From contig CAJNOJ010000007.1 in NCBI GenBank assembly GCA_905250025.1, positions 930,001 through 994,000 of the forward strand: a stretch of 64,000 nt of DNA, read 5' to 3'. This stretch comes from Adineta ricciae. Taxonomy: Eukaryota > Rotifera > Eurotatoria > Adinetida > Adinetidae. Under the pieces are notes generated by a model. It was not told the origin of the DNA and made no database searches. It was given only the letters and a program-made list of their open reading frames with translations. Positions 1 to 23,488 of this stretch are shown piece after piece (the stretch's first letter is position 1; each line of letters starts with the position of its first letter). The position numbers and the translations under genes were made by a program.

Positions 1-1528
1 TCATTAAAATTCATTGATGTTGCATAAAAACCCTACACAAACATTTCAAAGATCGTCTTTTCTCTGCGTTTCATACCACAGAACTTACTAATAAAGCATG
101 AATGGTTAGCGATCGTTGCATCGATATATTGCTATTCAATGGGTTTGATACCGTATGAAGTCGACACAATGTGTTAATCTAATCAGTCAAATCATGCCGC
201 AAAGATATGCAATAGAAGTTGAACTTACTTCTTTGATAGCTGTGGATTTATTTCCGTATATGAGATGACTTTGTATACGACATTCGTAGAAGAGCATCTC
301 TACTGCCAGTAAAAATGGACTGTGGTCCATGCTTTTGATTTGCTCAATCTGTGCCTGCGCTTTATCAGCATATTTGAGAGCCTTTTCTAATCGACCTGAC
401 AGCATTGAATGGAAAACTGTTAACTAAAATTGATAGAAGATGAGGTAGATCGGTTGAAATCCGTTTTGAAATCTACATACTAAATAAACAAGAACATTTA
501 GATGATCACGTGATAACCAAGTGAATTGTTCCAACGGATTTGTAACGATATAAGCTTCTAGAGAACAAAGAATGAATGAAATGATGGATCATTGAATTGT
601 TAAACGACAAGTAAATTACCTTCTTCTGGTCGACTGGCAAGATTTTGAATACTTTGTTGAAGTTGTATCAGTGAATTCTTTGAAGATTTAATCTAAATAC
701 GTGGATATAGCATATCGATTTTCATCTTTGCTTCATTCAGACATACTTGACCAAGTCCAAAACAAGAACATGAAATATGTAACACCAGATAGAAGATTCT
801 CAGTGTTTCAATATGTGTAAAATTGCCTTGCAATGAATTGATTCGATCTAAGCACGGTTTCAATAGATTTTGTGCATCCATATAATCTTTGACTAACAAG
901 CGTAACTGAAAACAAACAAATCACGTTAATCCTCAGTTCTTTGCTGACGAAAATCGACCTACCATAACTTTTGTCAATTGAAAAAGAATTTGACAAAATA
1001 GCGCATTGATTCTTGCAGTGAATTCAATGCCTCGATCAACATAATAAAGTGCAGTATTGTAATCTTCTTGCGAGTGATAAAGATTGATGATCTGAAAGGT
1101 AGTTCGACAATGCCAATAGGGTTGCTGAGTCGACAGATCATAAGCTTGTTGAAGTAATGTGATTGCTGGAGCAAGTTGATTTTGATTTGTATAGATCTTT
1201 GCCAACAAACAAAGACTTTCGAGTTTAATATCGTCCGGCATTTGCGCTAAATGACACTGAAACGAACGAGCAACAGTTATGTGTTTATTTAGTGAGAAAA
1301 GCATCAACCAACTGCTTTATCGAGATGCATGGATGCCATGTCGACGTTTGTTGTATGTTGAGTATACAATCTTCCCAGAAAAAGATGGATTTTCGCTTCG
1401 ATCAACGGCGGTAATCGGATCGTTAAAATTGCTTGTAAACATTGAATAGCTAGACGATAATTCGGCGGTGTGCTCGTTCGAAAATATTCTGCGGAGCCAA
1501 GTAAAGCTAAATAAACCGGATCGGCCAT
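1..1528 (-). CDS. MAU2: MAU2 (SCC4) cohesin loading factor, 5' part, cut by window edge
   Basis: The protein begins MADPVYLALLGSAEYFRTS at 1528, matching the conserved N-terminus of MAU2 (human MAADPVYLALLGFAEYFRTS). MAU2 is a TPR-repeat protein that pairs with NIPBL/SCC2 to load cohesin on chromatin in the nucleus. Five or six coding blocks follow at about 1304-1528, 960-1307, 693-899, 187-405 and 1-172, separated by short introns. They encode helical TPR-like repeats such as the segment AQIEQIKSMDHSPFLLAVEM. The last block visible (about 70-172) reads on into a GT donor, so the 3' part lies outside the window. The next gene, PI4KA, is on the same strand 427 bp upstream. The assignment is firm on the N-terminal match; exact internal splice sites are inferred. 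Confidence 0.9.
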
Positions 1529-1955
1529 CTAAAACAAATTGTAATATCAGATCTAACTAAATGCAGAAATAAATAAGATATCTTTTCATTCAATAAACAT
1601 AAGGAAAACATGTGAATGATGATGGAGAAGAAGAAGAAGCGGGGCAGTTTGTTTCAGTTGGTTTTGCATACACAGAAAATTGAAAAAATCAAAAATAAAT
1701 TGTTATTACACATCAGAATGAAAAACACGAGAGAGAAGAGAGACTAGTCACAACAAACAATCGGTATTCATGCACCGTTCTTCTTTGTTTTCTGTCTTGT
1801 TCTTGAAACACGAAAAAATAGGAATTTGGTTCCGCTAATATGTAAAATGAAACACAGGGATTGATTAAAGAACGAGAGATTGCCTACATTGCACAAAAGA
1901 TAGAAAAAGAAAACATAAAACACCGTAAGTAGGATGAAGAATTAGTTTCTTTGAT
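1529..1955. other. Intergenic, MAU2 5' flank / PI4KA 3' flank
   Basis: 427 bp between two minus-strand genes. It is A-rich with a purine tract (GAAGAAGAAGAAGC near 1626). No ORF, RNA gene or clear promoter motif was seen. Confidence 0.6.
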
Positions 1956-12809
<10,854 letters not shown>

Positions 12810-13682
12810 TACTAATTATAAGTGTTTGAAAATAGGAGTATTGAATAAATGCATCCTATTGATCATCTTTATTCATTCTTTATTTATTGTTTCCTTATTT
12901 CTCTTTTTCATTCTGTCCTGCTCGTCATTGAGCTTCATTCTCTGCGAATCATATTATTTGCTTTATTTTGTCATTCGAGTCGCTATCATCGACTCGTGAC
13001 ATCTACACGCACATATTAACATAATTGGTATTAAGGAGCAACTGTTATCGTCATGATTAATGAAACCATCTTGTAAACGTCAGTTTATCTTGTTAATGAT
13101 TTTAACGTAATTGCTAATTGTTTGTTGATAAATGAATTGATATCTTTTTTTGTTTCGAAAAATCTGAACAAAAATCGATTCGTTAGATGACAAAAGAGAC
13201 GATGACGATTGTAATTCAATCATCTATTCATTGATGTTCTCCTGTGGTGTTGTCGTTTGATAAGTTTTCCTTTCACTTAAATTGCACAACATGACCTCTT
13301 CATATTGAGAAATGAGCGAAGAAAAACATCTTCGAGCCCTTGTCGTGCCTTCCTGTTGATAGCAATTTCTGTAAGTATGTCGCCACGGAAAGTTCGTTCT
13401 ATAATCTGCAATGAATAAATTACTTTTGTGGCTCCGTCGATGAACGCGTAGTTTTTTTCACACAAACTTATTTCGTGATTAAAACCAATTAGATGCTATG
13501 ATGAAAAATGAATGGTCGAGTTTTTTTTGCTCAATTGACGTTCTATGATGAGCGGGGCACGGAATAAACAATGATTTTTCTGCTTTTAGTAGTAATTTTC
13601 TTGTTTGTGTGTGATTGCTGGGTTTATTTTATATAAGATGAATCAAAAACTCATTTGTACCATACAGACTCCATAATTAGCT
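12810..13682. other. Intergenic between divergent PI4KA and GPCR genes
   Basis: About 870 bp that must hold the PI4KA promoter and possibly that of the GPCR. It is AT-rich. The minus-strand reading frame at 13277-13465 resembles no family and has no supporting splice context. No TATA box or RNA gene stood out. Confidence 0.5.
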
Positions 13683-13719
13683 ATGCTTTCCCAGGAGAAA
13701 CTCAGCAACACAACTGATG
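13683..13719 (+). other. Candidate 5' coding exon of the GPCR gene
   Basis: An ATG at 13683 opens 12 codons (MLSQEKLSNTTD) followed by an excellent donor GTAAGT at 13720. The acceptor TTCCAATAG at 14755 would join the two pieces in frame with the GPCR (GAT-GAA-GCA-CAG...). This adds an N-terminal extracellular stretch with an Asn-Thr-Thr glycosylation sequon. The intron would be 1,036 nt, long for this window. This is inference from splice signals and frame only. Confidence 0.4.
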
Positions 13720-14755
13720 GTAAGTGTCATTTGCTTTAGCCAAACATGATATCTTTGGCGCTGTTATATGTCTTCTTTCTTGTGACGAAAGATGGACTTG
13801 TTCACTCGTATTTTTGTCACAGAACTATAAATCGCATATGCCCTTTAGATTCGACATTAATCTTATATGTATCTATTCGGCTGAATTACCGAGAACTACC
13901 GACAACAACATACGACATTTGCTAATTCTATTCCAAAATTGTTCATGTTATAGGCAGAAAACACGACAATGATGATGACATCAAGCACGCACATCAGTGC
14001 CAATAGAAGAAAGAGTCTTCGTCTTCTTCTCCCTATTCTGTTTCCCTATTGTGTATGTTTGTTTGTGCAGATGAAATGTTGTCACGATTACTTAGGACTA
14101 CAAATAGAAAACGAACGACCGTACATTGTTCAATAAAAGATAAGGAAAAAAGGTCGATGACTGGAATGACAATAGAGATTGCAACTTCGAAGATGTGTGT
14201 ATTACGTTTCGAACCTGTTCGTCAGCGCTGAATAGGAGTAACGTTTTGTTTAGAAAGAAAGACTGGAAGAACAAAGAGTCTGGTTGCGGAAACTGTGGAT
14301 GGTACGGAGAAAGGAAAGTATATAATAATAATAATAATAGTAGTCAAAGAAAGAGGGAGGGAACGAGAGAAGGAGGGATAGAGAGCAAAGCAAAAAACGA
14401 GAAGCTGTCTTTCTCTCTCTCTCTGTTTTTTCCTTCTGTCTGTAGTAGAAGAATTCTATGCATAGATACACATAAACATCATGAGTCTATCAAGTTTCAT
14501 AGATTGTGTATAGAACGATCTTCTGCTTAAATATATGTAACAAACCTAATCTATAAAGTATTTTTGTGTTATATCCTGGCATGACCTTTCGAAATATCAT
14601 TTCCGAGATAGTTTTGGTCTATTTTTTTATGCTTTTTCTTCTTCTTGCACATATGCTTTTTTTCCAGAAAACAGAAAATATGCTGTATCTTTGTAAGATC
14701 AAAGTGAAATCTACTGTATCGATCTTTGTCTAATGTTATTTATTATTTCCAATAG
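13720..14755 (+). other. Putative long GPCR intron with simple repeats
   Basis: This 1 kb holds an ATAATAATAATA run (about 14322-14338), a purine-rich block around 14340-14400 and a TCTCTCTCTCT stretch near 14410. No coding similarity was seen in it. If the upstream exon is not real, this is plain 5' flank. Confidence 0.4.
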
Positions 14756-14781
14756 AAGCACAGACATTTCTCAATACTCTA

Positions 14782-15930
14782 ATGTCATTAATGCGATCAT
14801 CTGCACAGCCTATGACCATTACTACGCGACCTTCTCTATATCAACCACGAACTCATTCAAGCAGTAGTCGAAATGCTACAACACTATCATTAACTACATT
14901 AATAATTCAAACAATCATAGAGCCAAGTGATATATACGATCCAAGTATCACCAAACCGTTTGCTGTTGTTTGTTTATTCGTTGGATCCGTCGGCAATTCA
15001 TTATCATTCATCGTTTTTACACAGAAACAATTACGGCGCTATTCCACCTTTCGTTATCTCGCTTACTTAGCCATCATCGACCTCATTGTATTGTATTTAG
15101 GTTTGGGAAATATCATCTTACGTGATTATTTTCTATTTGACATCCGAGTACAAAGTTTATTTTTGTGTAAATTTCATACATTTTTAACATATGTTTCAAC
15201 ACAATTATCGTCATGGATATTGACTATTGTATCAATCGATCGGGCTATAGCCTGCACGGTGATACGTTTGAATAGACGTATTTGTCGGGCGAGATCGGCT
15301 GATCGAATCTTCTTAGCGATGTGCATCGTAGTCTCATTGATTAACAGTCATATTTTGCTTTTTATGGGCTCCCAACGCTCCCAACCGTCTCTTTCAATGA
15401 ATAATCAAACGACATTCAACGAACATGTCATCGTTTGTACCCACAATACATCGAGTACATATTTTAAATTTTTCGAGAAACCTTATAACATTATCGATCT
15501 TCTCTCTTATGTACTCATTCCATTTATTATCATGACAGTTTGTGCAAGTATAATCGCGTATCGTCTCTTTTTTTCATTTGGTCATACCACCATACACATT
15601 GCGATCAAAGGCAAAACGCGGAAGGGGACACGACGTGCTAAGCAAATCTCGTATATGTTATTAATATTAAACCTCGTCTTTGTTATTCTTTTAACACCGG
15701 TAGTTCTGGGTCAAATTTTTCAAGAACTCAACCAAGAGCATCGATACCGTCTGTATAATTCCATTACATTATTAATGTCCTATTCAAATCATGCGCTGAA
15801 CTTTGTTTTGTATGGAATTGCGTCCCCACAATTTCGTTTGACTCTGAGACAACTGTTGGGCTTTGGTACGAACGATTTGAGTCCAAGACGTTTGCACACA
15901 TTTGGTTATTATACTTCAACAGGTTTATGA
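14782..15930 (+). CDS. Rhodopsin-class (class A) G protein-coupled receptor, orphan
   Basis: An intronless 382-residue open frame with seven hydrophobic segments. TM1 has VGSVGNSLSFIVF with the conserved Gly-Asn. TM2 has YLAIIDLIVLYLGL with the conserved Asp. A Cys sits at the start of TM3 (LFLCKFHTFL), and TM3 ends ILTIVSIDRAIAC, where DRA replaces the usual DRY. The third loop is basic (KGKTRKGTRRAKQ). TM7 is SNHALNFVLYG, a relaxed form of NPxxY, followed by the helix-8 sequence SPQFRLTLRQLL. TM6 lacks an obvious CWxP. This points to a peptide-receptor-like family (FMRFamide/thyrotropin-releasing type), but no specific ligand can be named. Frame stays open upstream to an acceptor at 14755, so an extra 5' exon is possible. 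The gene converges on TANGO6, with stop codons 57 bp apart. Confidence 0.9.
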   Translation: MSLMRSSAQPMTITTRPSLYQPRTHSSSSRNATTLSLTTLIIQTIIEPSDIYDPSITKPFAVVCLFVGSVGNSLSFIVFTQKQLRRYSTFRYLAYLAIIDLIVLYLGLGNIILRDYFLFDIRVQSLFLCKFHTFLTYVSTQLSSWILTIVSIDRAIACTVIRLNRRICRARSADRIFLAMCIVVSLINSHILLFMGSQRSQPSLSMNNQTTFNEHVIVCTHNTSSTYFKFFEKPYNIIDLLSYVLIPFIIMTVCASIIAYRLFFSFGHTTIHIAIKGKTRKGTRRAKQISYMLLILNLVFVILLTPVVLGQIFQELNQEHRYRLYNSITLLMSYSNHALNFVLYGIASPQFRLTLRQLLGFGTNDLSPRRLHTFGYYTSTGL

Positions 15931-15970
15931 AAAAAAAGAGTGTTTTTTATTATGTAACAAAGAAAAAGAA

Positions 15971-15976
15971 AATAAA
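15971..15976 (+). terminator. Poly(A) signal AATAAA of the GPCR gene
   Basis: AATAAA 40 bp after the GPCR stop codon. It lies 5 bp from an AATAAA on the opposite strand that serves TANGO6. Confidence 0.55.
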
Positions 15977-15981
15977 TTCGT

Positions 15982-15987
15982 TTTATT
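15982..15987 (-). terminator. Poly(A) signal AATAAA of TANGO6
   Basis: On the minus strand AATAAA directly follows the TANGO6 TGA stop (15988-15990). Cleavage 10-30 nt downstream would fall at about 15950-15970, inside the GPCR 3' UTR. Confidence 0.5.
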
Positions 15988-18900
15988 TCATGATAAAACA
16001 TGAATTTTTTTCTCTAAAATCACAGGTGGCTGAAGAAAATCTTGACAGATCGCATTCAACGCTTCTAACGCTATCTGAGCGTGTAAGCGCACGATATCAT
16101 CTTTATCATTTTTATACAATTGATTAATTAGCTGGTAGAATGATGGCAGTTCACTTCCGAGTACTGTTAACCATGTCGATTGTTCAAGTGATTGGCAAAG
16201 TAGTTCGCAAACAAGAATCGACGCACGTCGAACCTCGTCTGATTCAAAGATCGATAAATAATTTCTCAACGCGTGCAAAATCTAACAATAGACAACTTTT
16301 ATCGTAATAAATTCCAACTAAGATCTTTACTTCAGTTAAGTCTTTCGACAATGAATACTTCAATACGGTACACAATTGACCAAGATTCGATAGCGCACTG
16401 GCACGAGTCATCTCGTCCTCGGACGGCTTCGATGCATTCAAGAATGTGTTGACCAATAACGAGGAATATTTCGTCGACATATCACCTAAAAAATTCCGAG
16501 AATAGATCGTATTTTTTGAATTTGAACCCGCGTGTTGTATTTGCAGATCTCTATTAGAATCATTACACTTTCATGTTAACAGTTAATTAGAAACTATATC
16601 TATCGTGAGGAATCTAACGAAGTTCAGTATGAAACTTTGCCATTTGAAAGTATCATAATCTCGTAAAAAAGAAGAGTTCTCGAGTTCCTTTCTATCCGAT
16701 GACATATAAAAAACACAAGAAAAGCCTCGAAAGGGGAACGTCTCAGAACTTAATTAATGTAATGATTTTCTTGCATCTATATCTACCTAAAAGGCGGCAT
16801 GTTTTCACAAGAATTTCACCGACTTTTAATCGATCCTCTAGTTTTCTCGTCGGATTTATGTATTCATTACAAAGCCGAGGAAGAATTTCATCCGTGTATT
16901 GATTTGCTAATGCATGAAGAACGTTAATTGCTGCTAGATATTCATAAGAATCTTCGGCATGCAAATGTTCTTGAAAACATTTCAACAATTGCATATCATT
17001 TTCTCGAATCTTCATCAATGTTTCGTGATCAGATCGTTCGATCAAACGTCGAAATAAGATCAAGCCGTGTGCACGAATCGGAATACTTGGATCTTTGAGA
17101 CAAGCATAGGCATTGTCGAATGTTTCAGCACGTAGATCGCGCTCCTCGTTGACTTCTTCGATTAAAATATTTGAAGTTGTCGTACTGCTTTCTTTGACGG
17201 CACCAAATGTGACAAACGCAGTCGATAACTCGTGTGCTAGTTGACGAAGTTCAGGATTGGAATGTTTTCCTTCGATAAGCTTCAATGCCGGATGAAACGA
17301 AGCGAGAATTTGTTTATTTTCGGATGATAACTAACAGTAACAAAGAGAATATGAGCAAACCCGCTTGAAAGTCACTTACTTGATCATAATGGGTGATCAA
17401 TAATGACGCAATAGTGAATACAAGTTGTAATGCTTCATTGTCGGCTGGTAGATCTTCGTCGTCTTCATCAGTCGTCTTTGTTAAAAGTGTGCCAGAAGAT
17501 TTGCTTTGGTAAGTCTTGCTTATTTTCTCGAGAATTATCTAGAAAAAAGAAAACAATGCAAACTTATCATCCAAGCTTGAGACTTGCATTCAATATCAGT
17601 TATTTGTGTGCCTTAAGTAACTAAAAGATACTTAGTCAATTTGTCAATTATGAGTAGTTCTTCAACTTCGAGTACTAACGCCTGGAAATTCATCGCAGGC
17701 AAACAAACTTCTATCTGTTTCGTGTAGAATTTCTCAAAAGTTATTAGAACAAACAGATTCAGATTACATCTAGCGAATCTCATTCCGAACTCGAATTCCT
17801 TAGATAAACCTTGTTGGATATAGGAGATGTTGGATACCTGAATGACGCGAATCGTATCATCGACATTTTTAATGAATATATCAATGTGTTCAGTTAGATA
17901 TTCCAGAAGAGATTTTAACATTTCCATGATTTTCAATTGTTTGATATTTCGTTGAGTCTCACTCTCAGACCACAGTAAGTCGTCGTTGGAAATCTTCTCG
18001 GTGACTAGTAATTGTAAGAAATGAAGAAAGATTTTAACGACCAATCTTTCGTTATTTTCGATTGCAAATAAAAGTTTGGTTAATAACTGGCAGATGAGTT
18101 GCAGATTGTTATCAGTGGAATCGTTTTCGACAATCAAGCTAAAAGTGGATTCCTGGCCGGGCACATATTTGAAAGAAAAAACTTGTTGATGGAATAGAAT
18201 GCGTTGAAAACATTCAAAACATTGTTCGTTTTCCATCGATGAAAAGATAGTTACTAAAATTTGAAAGAATCTCGTTTTCAATGCAGATAAAGATTGTTCC
18301 AGAGCGAAATAGATATTGATTAATTCTGATAGATGAGCCTCCGAGAGATAATGTCGAAGCTGTTCATTAGGAATAGGACTTGTCAAATTGTATAGATCAT
18401 GAATGAATACTTCCAATTGTTCTTCTGTACAGATATGCTTCATTGACTGATCTCGACATGAGATTAACAACTGAAATAAACTTGGAAAGATTTCATCTTT
18501 CATTAATTTCGGGAATCTTCGATACAGTTGATTGATTGCTAAAGAAATGATGATTGTATAACGTTCTTCATGAAAGAGTTCTAGTAGTTGAGTTTTCATT
18601 CGTTTGATATATTCTTCTGGTTTGAATTGTTTAGGACAGGTAGAAAGGATTTGTGCCATCGAGACATACAGACGATCATTGGCTGATGACGAGTCGAGAA
18701 TGGTCTGAAATATTTGACGAACACCTTGATTGTTTGGATGAATCAATATCGATGTTAGTATTTCTCCACAACGTGTCTTGAGCCACAGAGGACTGTTGGC
18801 TGTTGTAGACAACAGGCGATTCAGGAGCATAATTTGTTGAATGAATAGATTAGAAAAGTTCGTCTGGAGATACTCGAAACCGTCCGAGGAGAATTCTATG

Positions 18901-19577
18901 TTTGCATATTTCAAGTTTGGCGAATACAGTAATTGTAAATGACTAAGAATTAATTCTAATAAATTATATGAACATAATCGATGGGTAATGAATGACTTGA
19001 CATTTGTCGTTTGAATCCATTTCATTAGATGAGTTAATGTTTCTCGCAGATAAAACATTCGATCATGATGCGTCAGGTCTGTTCGAAGTTTTAAGAAATG
19101 AACTGATGAACTTGGATTCTTGAGATAGTTTTCAATCGAGACGTAGATACCCTCATCAAAGTGAAGGATTACACCAAGGAAAATAGCAAACGACAATGAA
19201 CGAGAAAGAGTCGATTCGTCCTGAATGCTAAATAACGGTATGGGCGATGAAAGATGAGCTTGCTCACAAATCAGCAGCTGCTCGAGAAGATGTAAATGAA
19301 CTTGTAAATAGCGGTAATATGCAGGATGGTCATTATTCAGTGATAGAGTTGAATTCAGGGATGTACTGGTTTCGAGAAAACGCTCACAAGCATTGGAAAA
19401 GATTAGATTTATGGTTAGAATTTGTTCGTGTTCTTCATCTTGTGGTGAGACTAAAGAGAAACAAAACGTGATCAACTTCAGGGACAGAAAAATCGCCTAT
19501 TTTGTACTTTTAACAGTGGATATTGGTTTCATTAAATCATCTAACAGCGATAGGAGATGTCTGTGATCAACAGGCAT
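15988..19577 (-). CDS. TANGO6: TANGO6 (transport and Golgi organization 6, TMCO7) HEAT-repeat protein
   Basis: The C-terminal half aligns well with human TANGO6. Landmarks are PSIPIRAHGLILFRRLIERSD, EDSYEYLAAINVLHALANQY, RLKVGEILVKTCRLLGDMSTKY, RASALSNLGQLC and the terminus ALNAICQDFLQPPVILEKKI. The family (RTP1 in yeast) is a HEAT-repeat protein involved in secretory-pathway organisation. The long exon 17613-19470 carries the divergent N-terminal helical part. The first exon is short: ATG at 19575-19577 (MPVDHRHLLSLLDD), donor GTACAA, and an acceptor that restores frame before SPQDEEHEQ. One intron, about 16494-16789, is near 295 nt; the others are 50-60 nt. Stop TGA is at 15988. Confidence 0.92.
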
Positions 19578-19931
19578 GGTCAAGTTGTGAAATGACTGAC
19601 AAATATAAAGTAGACAGATGGTTATATTGCATGGATTTTCAAAAGACTCCACTCAGAATCGATCAACGATGATTTATTATCGAAAAACAGTGACATCTAC
19701 TCTGATAAGTTCGTTTGCTTTCAACAAAGGCACAAAACTGAGCGGAATTTTTATTGAATCGAACAAAAGACGACGAATTCAGTCTACGCGAAGACAAAAC
19801 TGATGATGAGATATTATATACAACAAAACCACACAGGTATTTTGGGTAAAGAGAAAAATAAAAATCACCGTTGAGAATTCACAAGAAAGGAGAAGCAATA
19901 AACAAGCACCATTGGAATAGAATAGATTTTC
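19578..19931. other. Intergenic, TANGO6 5' flank / TTLL4 3' flank
   Basis: About 350 bp upstream of TANGO6 and downstream of the TTLL gene. It is AT-rich and no gene was seen. Confidence 0.5.
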
Positions 19932-22900
19932 CTAAGTACCATTTGTATTTGGATTGTCATTCTCACGATAGGATGAATGTCCTTGGTTTTTCTGATATTG
20001 CGTCCACTAAAATCCATGGATCAAAGAATGACGATCAACATCGTTTTGCTATTCACTTACCATATGGTTAGGATCGACTGCTGGATGTTGTAAATGTATT
20101 TCCTTTTTACAGAAACTATTCAATAGCGCAATACCTACGAAAGCCGAAGTGATTGAAATGTTTTCAAACATAAGCGCTTACCTCGATCTTCGTTTCGCGT
20201 ATATTTTGTGATCCATTCGCTTAATAATATATTGTAGTACCTTGGCGTTTCGAAATATTTCAGGTATTTTCGTGTTTGATTGGTGGGGAAAATGCGTTCG
20301 AATGATCCACGTCGGGCAAATTCATCTTCCGTTTCGATCAGAATTCTTAAATCATCGGGCGTTAAGACATCGAGAATGTTCTTTCGAACTTGCTAGAAGA
20401 GAGATACACAAAACAGCAATCGAATAAAATGAACAACGATCGTGATTTACTTCGTCATTATAGCGTTGACTGAAATATTGGTGTTTAACTTTTTCGTCGG
20501 TTGACAAACCTTGTGGGAGTACTCGACGGTCAAATATTAAACTCTTAGGTAGTTTCGCTTTTCTACACAATAGAAGAGTTTTGTTTAGATACTCTAAAAT
20601 CTAGTCGTTTATTTACCTCCGCACTGGACCATCGGATATAATATCTCTTCGATCCGGTATCATGAATCCACTCAAATTCAGTAGATCACAGATCATCGCA
20701 CCTTTCACGCTGATATCCAATGGCGAATTGGAATGTAAACTAATGAAAAAGATTTAAACGCAGCTGTAGTCTAATATGCGTATCTTGGCGTTTACCTCGG
20801 AGAAATGTTCACCTCGACAATGTATGGTTTACAATTTTCATCAAGAATAACATCAAAACCGAACAATTCATGAACACTAAATTTTCGACGAACATTCGCC
20901 TTGGTCAAAACATTAACAAAAGCATCAGCACTAAAACGTCAGATGAATCATTAAATAACCTTGACAAAGTACTTGCCATCGTTTCTCTGAATTCTACTAT
21001 TTAATATTTATTTCGCAAGATTTTATCATCAAGGCTAGAGTACTCCTCTTACACAATCTTAACAAAGAATGACCTTCATGCAATCAGTACGAACGACTAT
21101 CTCGTCTAACAATCTTTAATTTTGCACCAATTACATTTTGAATTCTACGAACCTGATTATGGTTTTTATAACCAAGTCTTTAATTTTTTCAATAACATCC
21201 GCTACATCAACGTCACGTTTTTTCAAATATGCCCATAGCGCTTTCAGACTCCTAGAAAGAGAAAAGAAGTCGAATAAAAGACTTCACTGTTAATCTCATA
21301 GACTACTAACCATTTATGTCCAGTACACGCAGCAGAGTCATTATTTGTTCGATATTCACTATTGTATCGATTCACTGAATAATTAGTCAAGTGCATAAAC
21401 CGATCGCTCAATGACTTCACTGACGAAGAATATCTGGAACGAAAGTCATTATGTGGTTTCTTCCATCAATTAGAGAACAACGTACTTTCTTGATGCAAAT
21501 CGGGCCAAACCATCATCAAATAAATAGATACGCAATGGATCATGCGATGGAACATAAACGTACAATCTCATATCAAATTTATGTCCATTAATCAGATACG
21601 GATTTGCAATATATCTTTGCACAACAACCGGACGTTTTTTCGGTACTTGATCCATCTTGCTAATCACCTAATCGAATGAGAGAACCTTCCTTCCATGAGA
21701 TCGAGGGGACAATTCAAAAGACTAACTCGAATGCCTTGTCCTCGTGCACTTGCTGGCTGAAATAACAGCAATCGAATGAGATGTAACTTATTCAATCAAA
21801 TACGAACCGGTTTGATAATCCACTTCGATTCTTTACTATCTGCTGTCTCTTCGAAAACACGTTTAAACAAGAGAAAATCAGCTGGTAAAACAAATGTTTG
21901 AGGAACGAAATCGAATTCTCGTCGTGAATGAACTGCTTGCATGTGTGATAGATTTCTCCATAGTCGATCTTTTCGTCCAATTTGAAATGAACCCGGAAAA
22001 TGATTGATCTACGAAGAAAATAATTAAACGACAATCATTTATTCTTTTTTGTACCTTTTGGTATTCGCGAATAGCTTTGAAACAAGGTGGTTTCATATGA
22101 CGTGACCATGTACCAAGCCAATCGACACCCTCTGTGAAGGAAAAGAATTTGTTCTCATAACACTGTCCGTAGCATAAGCTTACCCTCACCTAAACAAATA
22201 AACAGATATGTCTACGTTTAAATGATATGATTCAATCGAGTCTTACTGCTGATTAATCGAAAACCAGAACGAAGAACTGTACTTTTGACGATATTCGGTG
22301 TGATTGCACTCATTTTCCACTTCATCATCTTCTGCAATGGAGCTGGTAGTGGCTCGACTAGACGGAAATTTGATAGATGAAACGATGAAAGCGCATTGAC
22401 GTTTTCTTACTTCGTTGAGTTTCCGTGCAGAATCGAATGATTGGCGGAACATTTTCAAATAAACTTCGAATAAGGCCGGATTTGATTTCAGTATTACCTA
22501 CTCGTCGCGCTGGAGAAGAGAGTAAAGATTTTCATGAGGTTTTCTCTGTTCGAGTCAATGTGTAATTACTTTTATCGGAAAGCAGCTGAATTGGATCAAG
22601 TGTGACTGTGCTTTCGCCGTCAACTATTGAAAGGTGAAGAGGAATTGTTTGAGATGATCCAAGAACAAGCGAAAGAATGTCTTACCATCACTTTCAGAGC
22701 TACGAAGGGATTCTTCTTCGATTTCAGCTTCGTATTCTTCATCTTCCATTTCGAATGGATCTTTATCAGTCATTCTAGGAGAAAATAAGAAATATACACA
22801 CGTGTTCACTCTCGTTTCGATCTTAAACTTCAACGAAAACTTAATCTATATAGCGGACCTTTAAAAAAACCTTATTCAAGTCTTACGTTTGTTGTTGTTG

Positions 22901-23488
22901 TTGTTGCAACAAAGTAACATTTTCTTCTTCGACCATCTCCTCGCAAGCCTCATCATTATCTCCTATTGAATCTTTATCGGCGAGATCTTCCTGAGTAGCT
23001 GTCGAATTGAACGTCGTCATTGAGGAGGAAATGATAGTTTTCTCCGTCGATCGATTGACAATCGACGGTATTGATCGATTAAATGGCTCTTTAGAAACTG
23101 TTTTAGTTTTGATTGGTCTCGTTGGGAGAATACTAGTCCGACTAATAACACGATGTTGTTCGATCGCACGCGTACGAATCAAATATTCGAGTTTGAGATT
23201 TAGTTGATAGCATAATTGCTGAGGTGTTAATTGTTTCTTTTCTCCATCGGTTTCCTTCGGTAACAACGTTGATAGGCGAGTTTTTCCGATGATCGACTTT
23301 TGTTGATTACATTTGAAGTTTTCAACAAATGTCAATGTTTGTTCAAATGTTGCCGCTATTGCCGGTAATTTTCTGTCGGAATCAGTTAATTCTTGACGAC
23401 GTTGTAACAACTTTGGATAGTTATCATCATCATTCAAGATAGAGACTGGAACGACATACTGAAGCGCGTAAGATCCGGTGGGATGCAT
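19932..23488 (-). CDS. TTLL4: Tubulin tyrosine ligase-like polyglutamylase, TTLL4-like
   Basis: TTLL enzymes add glutamates to tubulin tails using an ATP-grasp fold. In order the protein has an N-terminal low-complexity region (start MHPTGSYALQ at 23488, ending in a run of Gln) and an acidic patch (FEMEDEEYEAEIEEE, about 22710-22770). The TTL core follows: VPQTFVLPADFLLFK, WIIKPASARGQGI, VQRYIANPYLINGHKFDMRLY (21500-21660), HLTNYSVN with YNSEY and CTGHKW, then FGFDVILDENCKPYIVEVN with the catalytic E-x-N (about 20820-20890). The C-terminal helices include LPKSLIFDRRVLPQ, LIETEDEFARRGSFERIFP and RYYNILLSEW. These match TTLL4 better than other members. Introns are about 50-60 nt. The 3' end is less certain: the last joined exon would end at TAG 19932-19934, but an earlier stop is reached at about 20060 if the final intron is not spliced. 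Confidence 0.85.

Noticed and set aside
19247-19471. Plus-strand frame inside TANGO6
   Set aside because: Opposite-strand shadow of the long TANGO6 exon, with no similarity of its own.
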